A DNA stretch of 64,000 nucleotides from Tubulanus polymorphus (lineage: Eukaryota > Nemertea > Palaeonemertea > Tubulaniformes > Tubulanidae), in assembly GCF_964204645.1 (NCBI RefSeq), contig NC_134029.1:15120850-15184849 (forward strand), written 5' to 3'. The notes under the pieces are model-generated. The model was not told the origin of the DNA. It did no database searches and worked only from the letters and a program-made list of their open reading frames with translations. Both the position numbers and the translations under genes were made by a program. Positions 53,868 to 64,000 of this stretch are shown one piece after another (the stretch's first letter is position 1; each line of letters begins with the position of its first letter).

Positions 53868-54920
53868 ATGAGTGGGAGTTATATAAATCCTTCTAAGAAT
53901 TCTAGAATATCTAATGCTATTAAAGCAGAGAGATCTCATCATATAATCACTCATAATCCTTCTAATATTAATCCCGATGAAACTTTATATGTTAGAATCC
54001 CGAGATTAAATCAAAATACTTTTTATATGTTTAAATAGTATTTATTTATCAGCCGATATAAAAGTAACTGGTCATGATAACAATTATGTTGTTGATAATG
54101 TTGGAAGATATTTGATTAACAAATTAACTATAAAGATTGGACCAGAAACAGTTTTTTCATTAGATGATTATAATTTACTTATGCATTATAAAGATTTATG
54201 GTTAACAAAAGAAAATGGAAATAATATGATATTTCAAGGCATCCAATCAGAAAACCATAATAAATTAAGATCAGAAGCTAATAATGCAATGATAACTAAT
54301 GCTACAGATAATTTGATTAAAAAGATTTATGGAAGCAAATATAAAATTCCATCACTCAATACAATCAAGGATTTTCATTATCATATGACTATATTGATAA
54401 ATTTAAAACTGTAACTATTAATGCAAATGGTGAAATAATTATTGAGAATAATAACTTCCCAAGAAGATCTATTAAAGGTATATTAATATTTTTTACCATT
54501 GCAACATATTCTAATGGTGCAATAAATGTTGATAATTATTATAATCCTGAAATATCAAAGGTAGACATTACTATTGAAGGTATAGCAAATAAAATATTTT
54601 GTCAAGGAATGAGAATGATAGATCAGTGGCCAGAAATTAGAAAACATTTTATGAATGAAAAAGTAAAATCATCTGAAAATTGTAATATTTATCAAATTGG
54701 TTATTATACCGGCAATAAATATGCACTATGGTTAGATTTCAGAATAACAGAGGATAATTCATTACATGGTTCTGGGAAAAAATTACAAAATACAAAAGAT
54801 GGAATATAATTATTCATGACAAAGAAAAAAGGAATCAAAAATTTCAAAATGCATTTTTATATTATATCTGACGCGCAATTAAATATTGTAAATTCTCAAT
54901 TAGATAGTATTCAATATTAG
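53868..54920 (+). pseudogene. B major capsid protein with internal deletion
   Basis: MSGSYINPSKNSRISNAIKAERSHH start, frameshift near 54,030, open 54,112-54,414 (LTIKIGPETVFSLDDYNL). A deletion of about 195 nt near 54,350 removes the middle, and the C-terminal NKYALWLDFRITEDNSLHG is kept with a stop near 54,807. Confidence 0.82.
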
Positions 54921-54950
54921 AAATATAAAGTTAAAATTAACGATATATAA

Positions 54951-56078
54951 ATGGGGGTAAAAAAACTCGAAATACTAAAGAACAATATCTAAGAAATTTA
55001 TATTATAATCCTGAGAGTTCGGTTGCTTATTCTTCTGTAAAAAACATAAGGCGTCAAGTAAAACAAGATAAATTAGATGAGATAATCCCACAAAATTCAG
55101 TTAAATATGACGATATAAATGAATTTATGTTAGAACAACCAACGTATACAACGCATAAAAAAAAATTGTTAGAAAATATAAAACTCGTAAAACTATGGTA
55201 AGTAATGTAGATCAACAGTGGCAAGGAGATTTATTTGATATGAAAAATGTTAAGAAAGATAATGATGATTATTGGTGGATATAAAATATTATTGATATTT
55301 TCAGTCGTTATGTATGGTGCTTCCCACTTTACAGAGAAGATGCTGTACAAACATCAAATGTTTTAAGAAAATTTCTTTCGGATGATAAACTAAGACCAGA
55401 AAAAATACAATTCGATGATGGAAAAGAATTTGAAAATTCACTTGTTCATGAACTCTTAGATAATCATAATGTTAAATATTTTTCAACAAAATCGGATAAA
55501 AAAGCAGCAGTTGTTGAACGATTTAATAGAACATTAGGAACAAGAATGTGGAAATATTTTACAGTAAATAATAGTTTTAAATGGATTGATGCTTTACCAA
55601 AATTGATAGATGGTTATAATAATTCTTATCATTCTTCTATTGGAATGAAACCTATCGACGCTAGAAAACCTGAAAATGCTGAAATTGTTTGGAATAATTA
55701 ATATGGAGCATTTCTTGTAGATGATTTTGGTGAACCTAAATTTAAAGTTGGTCAAAATGTTAGAATTTCTAAGTATAAAAAGATATTTGACAAAGGATAC
55801 GATCGTAATTTTACTAGAGAAATATATAAAATAAAAAAGGTAATAACAACAAAACCATGTGTCTATAAATTAGAAAATTTAGATGGTGAAGAAGTTGATG
55901 TTACTTTTATGAAGAAGAATTAAGTTTAACTACTGAAAATCTAGAACAAGAATATAAAATTGAAAAAGTATTAAAAACAAAAACTGTTAATAGAAAAAAA
56001 TATTCTTTAGTAAAATGGGTTGGATGGCCAGATAAATTCAATGAATGGATATTGTCGAGTAAAATTAAAAATATATAA
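54951..56078 (+). pseudogene. B integrase, broken
   Basis: ATG at 54,951 then an early frameshift in an A-run. Core motifs QWQGDLFDM (near 55,220), IQFDDGKEFE (55,410) and VVERFNRTL (55,510) are preserved in the main frame, with stops near 55,282 and 55,699. The chromodomain YSLVKWVGWPDKFNEW is kept. The stop codon overlaps the ATPase motif, as in A. Confidence 0.85.
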
Positions 56079-56687
56079 ATGAGTAAGGAATTATTTATAT
56101 TTGAGCCTCATAATATATTAATTTCTGGTGTAACAAATTGTGGAAAAACTTATTTTATATTAAATTTATTAGAAACTATTTATAAAAACTATTTTGATAA
56201 TATAGTATTATTTTGTCCAACGCATGAATTTAATCAAACTTATGACAGAAATATTACTAGAAATAATAAATTTATTGTATTAGATCCTAAAACAGTTAAA
56301 GAAAGTTTAGATAATTGTACAAAAATAGCTATTGATATTTATAAAGGATCAAATACATTATTTATCATTGATGATTGTGCAGATTTACATGATTCAAAAA
56401 TTAAAGAGAGTGAGTTATGCTATTCAGCTTTCTCTGGGAGACATTTTGGGATAACAACGTGGGTTTTAAATCAAAAATATAATTCAATTGTTAAAGATTT
56501 TAGAGAAAACATTAGATTTTTAGTTTTATTCTACAATAAAGATAGAAAATCAATGAAAAATGCGCTTGAGGAAAATGATATTATTCCACATGATTTACAT
56601 AATGAATATATGGATAAATTGAAAATTAATAAAAGATCAAAATTACTATTTCGATTACAACACGCATTTAAATATGAATTCATTTAA
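56079..56687 (+). CDS. FtsK/HerA-type DNA-packaging ATPase, 202 residues, intact
   Basis: Walker A GVTNCGKTYFIL (residues 17-28), Walker B NTLFIIDDCADLHD (about residue 98), then FSGRHFGITTWVLNQKYNS, a typical sensor-type segment of A32-like ATPases. Provides the energy for packaging the linear DNA into capsids. ATG directly follows the integrase stop within ATATATAAATG. The only intact ATPase in the window. Confidence 0.9.
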   Translation: MSKELFIFEPHNILISGVTNCGKTYFILNLLETIYKNYFDNIVLFCPTHEFNQTYDRNITRNNKFIVLDPKTVKESLDNCTKIAIDIYKGSNTLFIIDDCADLHDSKIKESELCYSAFSGRHFGITTWVLNQKYNSIVKDFRENIRFLVLFYNKDRKSMKNALEENDIIPHDLHNEYMDKLKINKRSKLLFRLQHAFKYEFI

Positions 56688-57000
56688 ATTCAACTAGCTT
56701 GTTAATCTATTATATTTTCAGTTACATTTTAGTCAAATTTTAGTTATTGGCAGTTGAAACAAAAAATTAAGTAAAAACAACAATATTTCAACAAGCTTGT
56801 TAATCTAGTATAATTTTAGTTACATTCTAGTTGAATTCTAGTTATTGGTAGTTGAAACAAAAATCAAATAAAATTCAACACAAAATAAATAAAAACAACA
56901 ATATTTCAACTAGCTTGTTAATCTAGTATATTTTTAGTTGCATTCTAGTTAAATTCTAGTTGAATTCTAGTTGCAACTACAGAACTAATTTGTTTCTTAT
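56688..57000. repeat. CTAG-rich tandem repeat array (B)
   Basis: Three degenerate units of about 90-120 bp built on TTAGTTACATTCTAGTTGAA and CAACTAGCTTGTTAATCTAG. Same position and words as 11,283-11,545. Confidence 0.8.
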
Positions 57001-57004
57001 ATAA

Positions 57005-57613
57005 ATGGGAGGTGAAAAGAAAATAAAATCTAAAAAAGGTGATGTTCCAATTGAAAAAACTTTGGATGATTTAGGTATAACAGAAACAAAATTAGCGTCA
57101 GATAATAATGGTGCTTTAAATGATATTACTACATACAATAATTATGAATATTATCTTTATTGCAAACAACAATTAGAAATATTAATAGCATCTGGGAAAT
57201 GTAAAAGTTTTATTAGTAAAAATTTAACTTATAATGAATTAGATACAATGAAATCAGATGAAATTATTAAATTATTTAAGATTTATGAAACTGCGAGAAT
57301 AGCTAGAATTAATGATGCGATATCAGAAAATGTAGTAAAAGGTTATAGTAAATTATTTGATTATATGCTGCCAATTCAAGATGAAAATAGATTATATTCC
57401 GATTTAAAAAATGATTATTTAGTTATGACTGAATTAAATAAATGGATTGGATATTTATCATTTCAATTAGGTGGATTTATGACGCTATTATCAACTGGAG
57501 TTATAACATTTTCAAATATTGAAAGTAAAAATTTTTCTACAATAAATGAGCGAAGTGGAAGAGGTGAAAGGATTAACTGTGAAGAAAAAACCGAGAACTC
57601 AGAAACAAATTGA
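57005..57613 (+). CDS. 202-residue conserved Polinton protein, intact
   Basis: Preceded by TTTGTTTCTTATATAAATG. Starts MGGEKKIKSKKGDVPIEKT; blocks YNNYEYYLYCKQQLEILIASGK, a helical middle (SDEIIKLFKIYETARIARIND), LYSDLKNDYLVMTELNKWIGY and a hydrophobic end (FQLGGFMTLLSTGVITFSNI). Homologues in A and C. No domain is recognised; a structural or packaging-associated role is inferred only from its position behind the ATPase. It overlaps the next gene by 67 nt. Confidence 0.8.
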   Translation: MGGEKKIKSKKGDVPIEKTLDDLGITETKLASDNNGALNDITTYNNYEYYLYCKQQLEILIASGKCKSFISKNLTYNELDTMKSDEIIKLFKIYETARIARINDAISENVVKGYSKLFDYMLPIQDENRLYSDLKNDYLVMTELNKWIGYLSFQLGGFMTLLSTGVITFSNIESKNFSTINERSGRGERINCEEKTENSETN

Positions 57614-57959
57614 ATGATCTCGGCAATTAGGAATTAGATCAAGAGAATTTAAAAAAGCTATAAAAGAAAAAATAAATAATAAAGATGTTAATAAAAATGG
57701 TGAAAATATTGTTATTTCTACTCCTTCTGGTAATAGAATATTTGATAGATATTTATATTTTACAACTGGATTTGTAATTGTATTCATTTTGATTGGATGT
57801 AGTTGGTATAAGAAATCAAATAAAATCTATGATATTAATAATTCTGAAACAACTGCTATTACAAATGAAAATACTTCTGAAATTCCAAAATTCACAATGA
57901 AAAAAATGGATCAATATTTTAGAAAAAAGCAAAAAAATACTTTCATTTCAATGAATTGA
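57547..57959 (+). pseudogene. B homologue of the 122-residue membrane protein (one stop)
   Basis: Starts inside the 202-residue gene (MSEVEEVKGLTVKKKPRTQKQ), has a TGA near 57,613 where A has Trp, then the membrane segment YFTTGFVIVFILIGCSWY. The original stop after KKMD is CAA, adding about 15 codons. Confidence 0.75.
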
Positions 57960-57985
57960 ATATCTCACTACTTTTGTCAATCAAC

Positions 57986-58028
57986 GCGGAGCAATAAAAA
58001 ATTGTCCAGATTAGTCATTTCGGATTCT
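57986..58028. other. conserved subterminal motif, B right
   Basis: Minus-strand AAGAATCCGAAATGACTAAT then CTGGACAATT and a GCTCCGCG-like end. Mirror of 38,171-38,203. Confidence 0.55.
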
Positions 58029-58472
58029 TAATATTTAATTAATTTTATTTTCAATTTATTTTTTTAATCAACAATTTCTAAATCATGATGCCCGTCTTCT
58101 TTTTTTCCATGATAGATTATTTTAAATCCCTCTAAATCTTTTAATTCCTCTGTACTCAACGCGACCCAGTTATCAGGTAAAAATACTAAATTCTCGCGTT
58201 GTACTAACATTACAGTAGCTTAAATTTGCTGAAATTTTATCTCCATATTTAGTTTTTACCTTTTCTAATTTCAATATTTTGAGTTCAATTCCTTTTGTAA
58301 CATCGACTACCTTTTTTATTTCAAATAGTTTTTTGCTGGTTTTATTCTGTTATTTATTGTTGCTAAGAATACCTTTCTATCTTCTATTTATTAGAAAAAA
58401 AAATTACTTGTGGTGATGAGTGGTGTGTCGTCCTCTCGTCGTCTGGCCTGAAACCCTGATATTCCAATTAGT
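57994..58472. repeat. Polinton B TIR, right (about 480 bp)
   Basis: Inverted partner of 37,725-38,203. The inner boundary is approximate. Confidence 0.85.
58064..58387 (-). pseudogene. terminal small gene, right copy in B
   Basis: Homologue of 8,888-9,214. The start is ATA, as in the left copy. A small duplication/frameshift near 58,200-58,215 breaks it. In A the gene exists only at this end type. Confidence 0.85.
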
Positions 58473-58478
58473 CACTTG
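58473..58478. repeat. Polinton B target-site duplication, right
   Basis: CACTTG, identical to 37,719-37,724. Confidence 0.9.
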
Positions 58479-58960
58479 TACCCCCATTATTCTAATCTCG
58501 TTAGCTTGTTTTTCTCCGTTTGACACTTCCACTCACTAACTCACTCACTCACTCCCTCACTCATTCCTTGATTATCCCTTTGATGTTCTAGCCTTTTGTT
58601 TTGGTCCGATTACCCCTTAGTTTGTCTGCCTTTGAACCCTCTGGGCTTTGTTTTTAGATTACTTTAATCTCGCACTACTTCCCCTTAGTTTGTCGTTTGC
58701 CTTCTTTGTTTTCTTCCTTAGTGTTCCGGTTTTTGTTATCTAATTACTTTAATTTTAATCCTTTAATCTTTTTCATTTGTCATATTTTTGTATAAATATC
58801 CTGTTATTTGATTTTGTTCTCAGTACGCCTGATGATGGCTAACAGTCGCTCCTCAAATACAATCATTCTGATATAAACGCAGTCTCAACTGTTTTGTGAC
58901 TTTCTCAAAATGTATCAAAAATTTGACTAATTTTTAGTTCATAAGTCCTCAAATATTCAT
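58479..58960 (+). mobile_element. PLE-3 3' tail, continuation beyond Polinton B
   Basis: Non-coding, CT-rich; near 58,828 CGCCTGATGATGGCTAACAG resembles the hammerhead-derived ends of GIY-YIG retroelements. Continuity with 37,250-37,718 is inferred from the TSD. Confidence 0.45.
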
Positions 58961-59214
58961 AAATGAACAGTTAAAAATTGTTGTAACATGTCGACTCTGC
59001 CGTAAAATCAACCTATTAACAGTCCGGAATTTGGGATAATATTGGGCTTTAGAGAACATAATGCCCCCGAGGTCTTCACATTTACAGAAAAGATTACGTA
59101 AGTGATTCACGCGCAGCGCGCGATAGGCGCACAATAGAAATCTGAGCCGCGCGTTCTTTGAGTGTCACACTTCCCTGGTGTCACCAATTAAGAGGACCGC
59201 TATTGTGAAAATTG
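58961..59214. other. no recognised feature
   Basis: Short open frames only. Confidence 0.4.
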
Positions 59215-59530
59215 ACCTTGGGAGGAATATTCCTCCCAAAGTCAATCGATGGAAACTTGACCAAAGGGTTCGATATTCAAAGAATTGACTTTGGGAGGAA
59301 TATTCCTCCCAAGGTCAAACGAAGAGAATTTGACCTTCAGGTCTGATATTCAAAGTGGATCATTCAAAGTATCGACTTCGAGAGGAATGTTCCTCCCTAT
59401 GACAAACGAAGGAAAATGGACCTGGTCCGATATTCGAAATATTGTCATATGTCAACTGAAGGAAAATGAACCCGAGTCTTAGATTCAAAGTATATTGATT
59501 TAGCGAGGAATTTTTCCTCCCACCACTAAA
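59215..59530. repeat. array of palindromes (GGGAGGAATATTCCTCCC type)
   Basis: Four units at intervals of about 72, 86 and 120 bp. The first two contain a perfect 22-nt palindrome centred on GAATATTC (59,218-59,239 and 59,290-59,311), flanked by GAC...GTC. The last two are worn. AAACGAAG...ATTCAAAG words lie between. Confidence 0.8.
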
Positions 59531-61947
59531 CGCTATAACCTGGATTTTTAGAAAGATATGTATTGGTGTTTTGGGTGTAATTAGTTTTTTTAAGCAATAA
59601 AGTCAGGTAGATTTATGAATTTCGTGTGATACGATACACAGTGTTCGAGCTAATGAGACGGTATGAGACATACATACAATTTTAGAAAACTAAATAGGTT
59701 TTGTATTTTCTTTGTCTAACAGTAAATTGCTATAACTTTGTTGACAATCAATTGTAATCGGATTGTAATCAGGCCCTTCTCGATAAACATGTAGAGGGGA
59801 AATCGTAATTAAAACACTATATTAGGACTGCTTACAAATTTTCACAAGACTGCGATAAATCTGAATAGCTTAATACGGCACGAGTTTAGCTAATTTACGG
59901 GTTTAAAGGTTCACTTTCAAAGTCAATGGACGTAATTTGATAAATGCATTCTTTAAATGGAAATTCTATAGTAATCGATACAAATAATTTATATTAAGTG
60001 TTTTGTGTTGATTAAGAATGGTCATTCAAGGATTATAGGTCATTATGAAGCTGATACATTTCATTCGTGTGGATTCTTCTCTCATTACTAGTGTTAATAG
60101 GAGATTCGCGTGTGACGCATGATAAATATAAAAATATTCGAGTCGTATTTCTTTCATTTACGGTCGCAAATTAGCCATTGTCCTAGTGAGCATTATTCTC
60201 ATTTATACGTAAAAGTGTATTCGGTATGAGGGTTTGTTTCTTTCTTCACTCCTTTATATAAAATTCAGAAATAGGAGTTGATAAGGAGGTTTTTACTCCT
60301 AACCGAACTCAGTTCCCATTCAGTTCAGTTCAAGTTTATATGCATGGAGATCTATGAAATAAGGGAAATACAATCCCGCCTACTAGCCACTGAACGTTAG
60401 CACCCACAAAACGTCAGGAATTTGCAGAGAGAAACATTATGTTACAAAAATATCGGATAAAATTCATTCTAAACATGCGTTACTAAGCCCAGAACTCCAG
60501 ATATCGGGATGATATGTTTAAGGCAGATTTCTCCCTTTGTGACACAACCATTTAATTACTCATGTGACCATTATGATTAAACACCTCTCACAATCAAGCT
60601 TAAGATTAAGTGGCCTGCGGTGTGAATGCGGTATGAATGCTTTAGTATTGATTCATATACGAAGCATTATAGTCTTTACATTGAAATTAGTTGATAGAAT
60701 GCATCTTACTTTTTCTCTACTTAAAAATTATTATTTGATTGACATACCACGGATTCGGAAATTAGTTGATTAAAAGCACAAACGCATATAGTCGCTATCC
60801 TGGTAATTAAATCGACTTAAAAATCGATTGATTGTTATTGAAATGAAGAAAGTTGAAAAAGACAATCAACGTTTGTATGAGATATATGTTTCGTTGTTCG
60901 TGATACTCAGCATACACCAATGTCCAGTAAAATTTAACAATTCAAAGTTATTACAAAACCTGCAAATTCTAATGTTTATTAAGCGGCAATTTTCCCCTTG
61001 CCATTTTTCCAACGTTTATCCAAAGATTGAAATACTTCATTAATACTAAACTAATACTAAAAGTTATCGCACTGGTAAAATAATATTTCAAATTTCAAAT
61101 AGTATTTCAAAGATATTTCAAATAAAACGTTTCAATAATTTATCGCATCGCACAGCAAAATTCGTGAAATACATTTTTGATTTACGGGTGCCTCATAGGC
61201 CTGTCATCGCTTGTACATTGTCACAATGAATTCTCTTTAATTGAGCAATATTTACTTAGGACTTAATCACTGACTTTCTATAGATAATGAGCTATACAAA
61301 GCCTAACCAGATAAAATCCAGTGGCTTGTTATTGTCAGCTTGCTTGTATACCAAGCTTCGCTAACTTAAACGATGATGTTGCCCTTTTTACTGAAATCTT
61401 GACGTATCAAACCATAGATAAATAAAACGGCAAAAATTGCTTCAATCGTTTTTACGCATGAGGAATCGATCTTGATTTGAAAGGCACTTGTTGACGTGTG
61501 GGGGAAAATTGAAAATTTTTCACAGAAATCCTTTAAAACGATTCCAGTTATTTTGGACTTAATTTTGCAATACAAACGAAAACATACCGGCGGCAGCAAA
61601 TCATAAGCTCTTTAATGGGTATTCTTATGGGATTTTTACCGGGGAATTTCGACCATTACCGTGAAGACGAGCCGGTAACAAAAACCTTTGTGGAAACATC
61701 AAATTATTCGCTTGTATGAATTAACGCCACTTTTGATAGGACTGCCTAATCAAATATTTCAATCATGAAGATGGCGAGTTGACTGAGCCCGAGGCGCACA
61801 GTCAATAGTAGATATAAAGGAACTACGGACATAATGCGTTTTCCTTAAAAGTGTTTCATCTATAGAGATTTAATACTACTTGTCAACAGTCCAATTTCTA
61901 TAATGCGATGACCTATGTATGAAAATATGTTTTCTGTTTGTTTTACG
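59531..61947. other. gene-free stretch
   Basis: AT-rich, without recognisable coding sequence or repeats; frames at 60,564-61,043 and 61,366-61,599 look like chance. Confidence 0.5.
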
Positions 61948-62567
61948 CGTGATACCGGGGGATAATACCTTCGCCCAAACGTTCTACACACACATGATAC
62001 CGTTTAATGAATCCGAAATATATCCAGGCCTAGAGTTCATGCTGAAGGATGAAGACTAGGAATATCTTAGCAATATAATTTTTAGAAAGAGATTTTTGTC
62101 CACTGAAGTTTAGAAAAGCACGCCGGACTCTTTGTTAGGATCGACCACAGTTCTATAGTGAATTGATTACAAGTAGTTAATTTAGCAAAACAAAGTAAAT
62201 TGTTCATTACAGTGCATTGCTTAGGGTTAGCGGTAAAAAAACCCAGAATGTTGGAAACGTGATACCGGGGGATAATACCTTCGCCCAAACGTTCTACACA
62301 CACATGATACCGTTTAATGAATCCGAAATATATCCAGGCCTCGAGTTCATGCTGAAGGATGAAGACTAGGAATATCTTAGCAATATAATTTTTAGAAAGA
62401 GATTTTTGTCCACTGAAGTTTAGAATAGCACGCCGGACTCTTTGTTAGGATCGACCACAGTTCTATAGTGAATTGATTGCAAGTAGTTAATTTAGCAAAA
62501 CAAAGTAAATTGTTCATTACAGTGCATTGCTAAGGGTTAGCGGTAAAAAAACCCAGAATGTTGGAAA
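61948..62567. repeat. 310-bp tandem duplication
   Basis: 61,948-62,257 and 62,258-62,567 differ at only a few positions. The unit is non-coding. Confidence 0.92.
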
Positions 62568-62622
62568 AATGGCCAAGGAAAAAATGGCCAGGAAAGAATG
62601 GCCAAGGAAAAAATGGCCAAGG
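62568..62622. repeat. minisatellite of AATGGCCAAGGAAAA
   Basis: Four imperfect copies directly after the 310-bp duplication. Confidence 0.85.
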
Positions 62623-64000
62623 TAAACATTAAGCTTTCAATTTAATGACATCACATATTTTTCATGGGGCTTAAAACAATTAAAATCGGTATTAATGAGT
62701 TCAGAAATGTGATGAACTTACATTTCATTTCATTGCATATAATGAATATATCAAGAACTATCATGCAAGTGGTCAATGAATAAACTTACTAGTGATGAAC
62801 TTAAACTTAATAAAATAACTAGGTCAATAATTCAAAACATCTAAGTATGCGAGTAAAAATCCCCTAGGTAAAAATCCCCAATTCTTCAAAGTAGGTAATC
62901 CCCTCTTTTTGAAGGGATTATAAGTAGATACAATCTTAAGGTCAATGAATTCGTATTGTTGATACCTATATCCAATTTATTCATATTTTACTGTCGAACA
63001 GGGATATCAATATGCCCATACAAACTATGCTATTTAAATTAAAACATACTACAAATAAACGTTTCATTGTTACTAAATTAGTACATATACATGTAGTGAT
63101 TGTACAGCTTAGTAAAGGGGTTCGTCACATTTCAAATATATTACACTAGCTTGAATCTAAAATATTTAATATCAAAAGTACGTTATTTCTAATAGTTCAT
63201 GGCATCGCACAGCTGAAATATACCGAAAGTTAACAAGAGTCCGCAGTTCAAAAATATTCCAGTTCGAATCTTAAGATATTACAAATAAAAGTTTAATACT
63301 CTTATTAATTCTTACAATTTATTTTATCCGTAAGAATTTATCGCAACGAAAGATTTCATTTAAAAGTTCAAACATATTTCAGTCTCATTGCAAATTCGAG
63401 AAACATCGTGCTTTGAAATGTTCTTGACAATCACCAAGTATGAATATTTGGGGGATTTTTACCAGGGTATGTTTACCATGTTTAATTAGGGTTTAGATTT
63501 TTTAGATTTCTACATAGGAAATCTTTACCAGGGGATCTTTTTTGAACGGATGAAGGTATTTTGAAGGAGATATTCTGGGGGATTTTCAATTGTCATATCT
63601 AGCTACGGTAGATACTTTTCTTATTGATTATTCGCTACGATACTTATTACATATCACACAAGTCCGCGTATACGCTAGAATCAATACTGTTAGCAAAAAT
63701 CACTAAGATTCGCAATTTGCTCATTTTGTAATATTTTTGAAATCGTCCAATTTTATTGCAGAGATTCCCCGATATATCACGAGTAATGAAACAGATATCA
63801 GTATAAACGTAGATTTTTCTTTTATTTTGAAATCCATAGAAACATTGGAACCTAATGTTATTGAGCATAAAGCTCCCGACCCTCCCTGCATTTATACATC
63901 GAGAAATCCAACTCGACTATAATAGGCTCTAACGTCACTGAGTCATTACGTTAATTGTGAGGTGTTTATACATAATAGTTACATGAGCAATTCATGCGGT
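62623..64000. other. gene-free stretch with GGGGATTTTTACC words
   Basis: Words related to GGTAAAAATCCCC (62,855-62,900) and, inverted, GGGGGATTTTTACCAGGG (63,452-63,470) may bound a degenerate non-autonomous repeat. No gene seen. Confidence 0.4.

Larger units (their letters stand above)
37725..58472 (+). mobile_element. Polinton/Maverick B (20,748 bp)
   Basis: Starts AGTATTTGGAATATC and ends GATATTCCAATTAGT (terminal CT changed to GT), with TIRs of about 480 bp and a 6-bp TSD. Same gene order as A in the opposite orientation. It has swollen through a 2.84-kb insertion in PolB, an 885-bp and a 235-bp tandem duplication, and a duplicated terminal gene. Only the ATPase and the 202-residue gene remain intact. 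Confidence 0.93.

Noticed and set aside
1-64000. tRNA or rRNA genes
   Set aside because: No cloverleaf or conserved rRNA segment noticed by eye; tRNAscan-SE would be decisive.

Overview
The window looks like repeat-rich nuclear DNA of an animal, probably an aquatic invertebrate; cnidarian-like Polinton relatives come to mind, but species is not determinable from sequence alone. No host gene, rRNA or tRNA was recognised. Nearly everything interpretable is mobile DNA, much of it nested.

Layout. 1-7,221: a decayed Ty3/gypsy LTR retrotransposon on the minus strand (RNase H, RT, protease, gag, then a candidate LTR at 6,951-7,221), interrupted by a plus-strand APE-type LINE (2,429-5,431) with a 9-bp target duplication. 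8,239-8,807 plus 25,998-26,790: two halves of a 5'-truncated minus-strand LINE, split by Polinton A. 8,808-25,997: Polinton/Maverick A, 17,190 bp, with 87-bp terminal inverted repeats (TIRs), AG...CT ends and a perfect 6-bp target duplication (CACTAG). 27,640-37,249: a rearranged, more divergent Polinton C, interrupted by two Penelope-like elements (29,936-32,179 with a 12-bp target duplication; about 34,117-35,438) and by a third PLE end. 37,250-37,724 plus 58,479-58,960: remains of a third PLE type with a GIY-YIG domain, split by Polinton B. 37,725-58,472: Polinton B, 20,748 bp, with TIRs of about 480 bp and a 6-bp target duplication (CACTTG), in the opposite orientation to A. 58,960-64,000: non-coding DNA with palindromic and tandem repeats.

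A and B share one gene order: protein-primed DNA polymerase B (PolB) with an intein; a convergent zinc-finger gene; a candidate minor capsid protein; four small proteins, at least two of them membrane proteins; a large conserved protein with a C-terminal membrane anchor; a coiled-coil/membrane protein; major capsid protein; chromodomain integrase; packaging ATPase; a CTAG-rich non-coding array; two overlapping small genes; and a terminal small gene reading inward from the TIR. Together these make a virus-like, self-synthesising transposon: integrase for insertion, PolB for replication, ATPase and capsid proteins for packaging. No adenovirus-type protease was found. PolB is broken in every copy, so none looks autonomous. 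A keeps intact frames for MCP, integrase and most small genes; B keeps ATPase and the 202-residue gene.

The most striking signal is a motif in front of almost every Polinton gene: a TAA plus a run of 6-8 T, then about 8-10 nt leading to TAAATG, where ATG is the start codon. It resembles poxvirus-type late promoters and often overlaps the upstream stop codon. The PolB intein with two LAGLIDADG motifs, the different TIR architecture of A and B, and a 146-bp TIR-TIR hairpin at 37,104-37,249 are the other main points.
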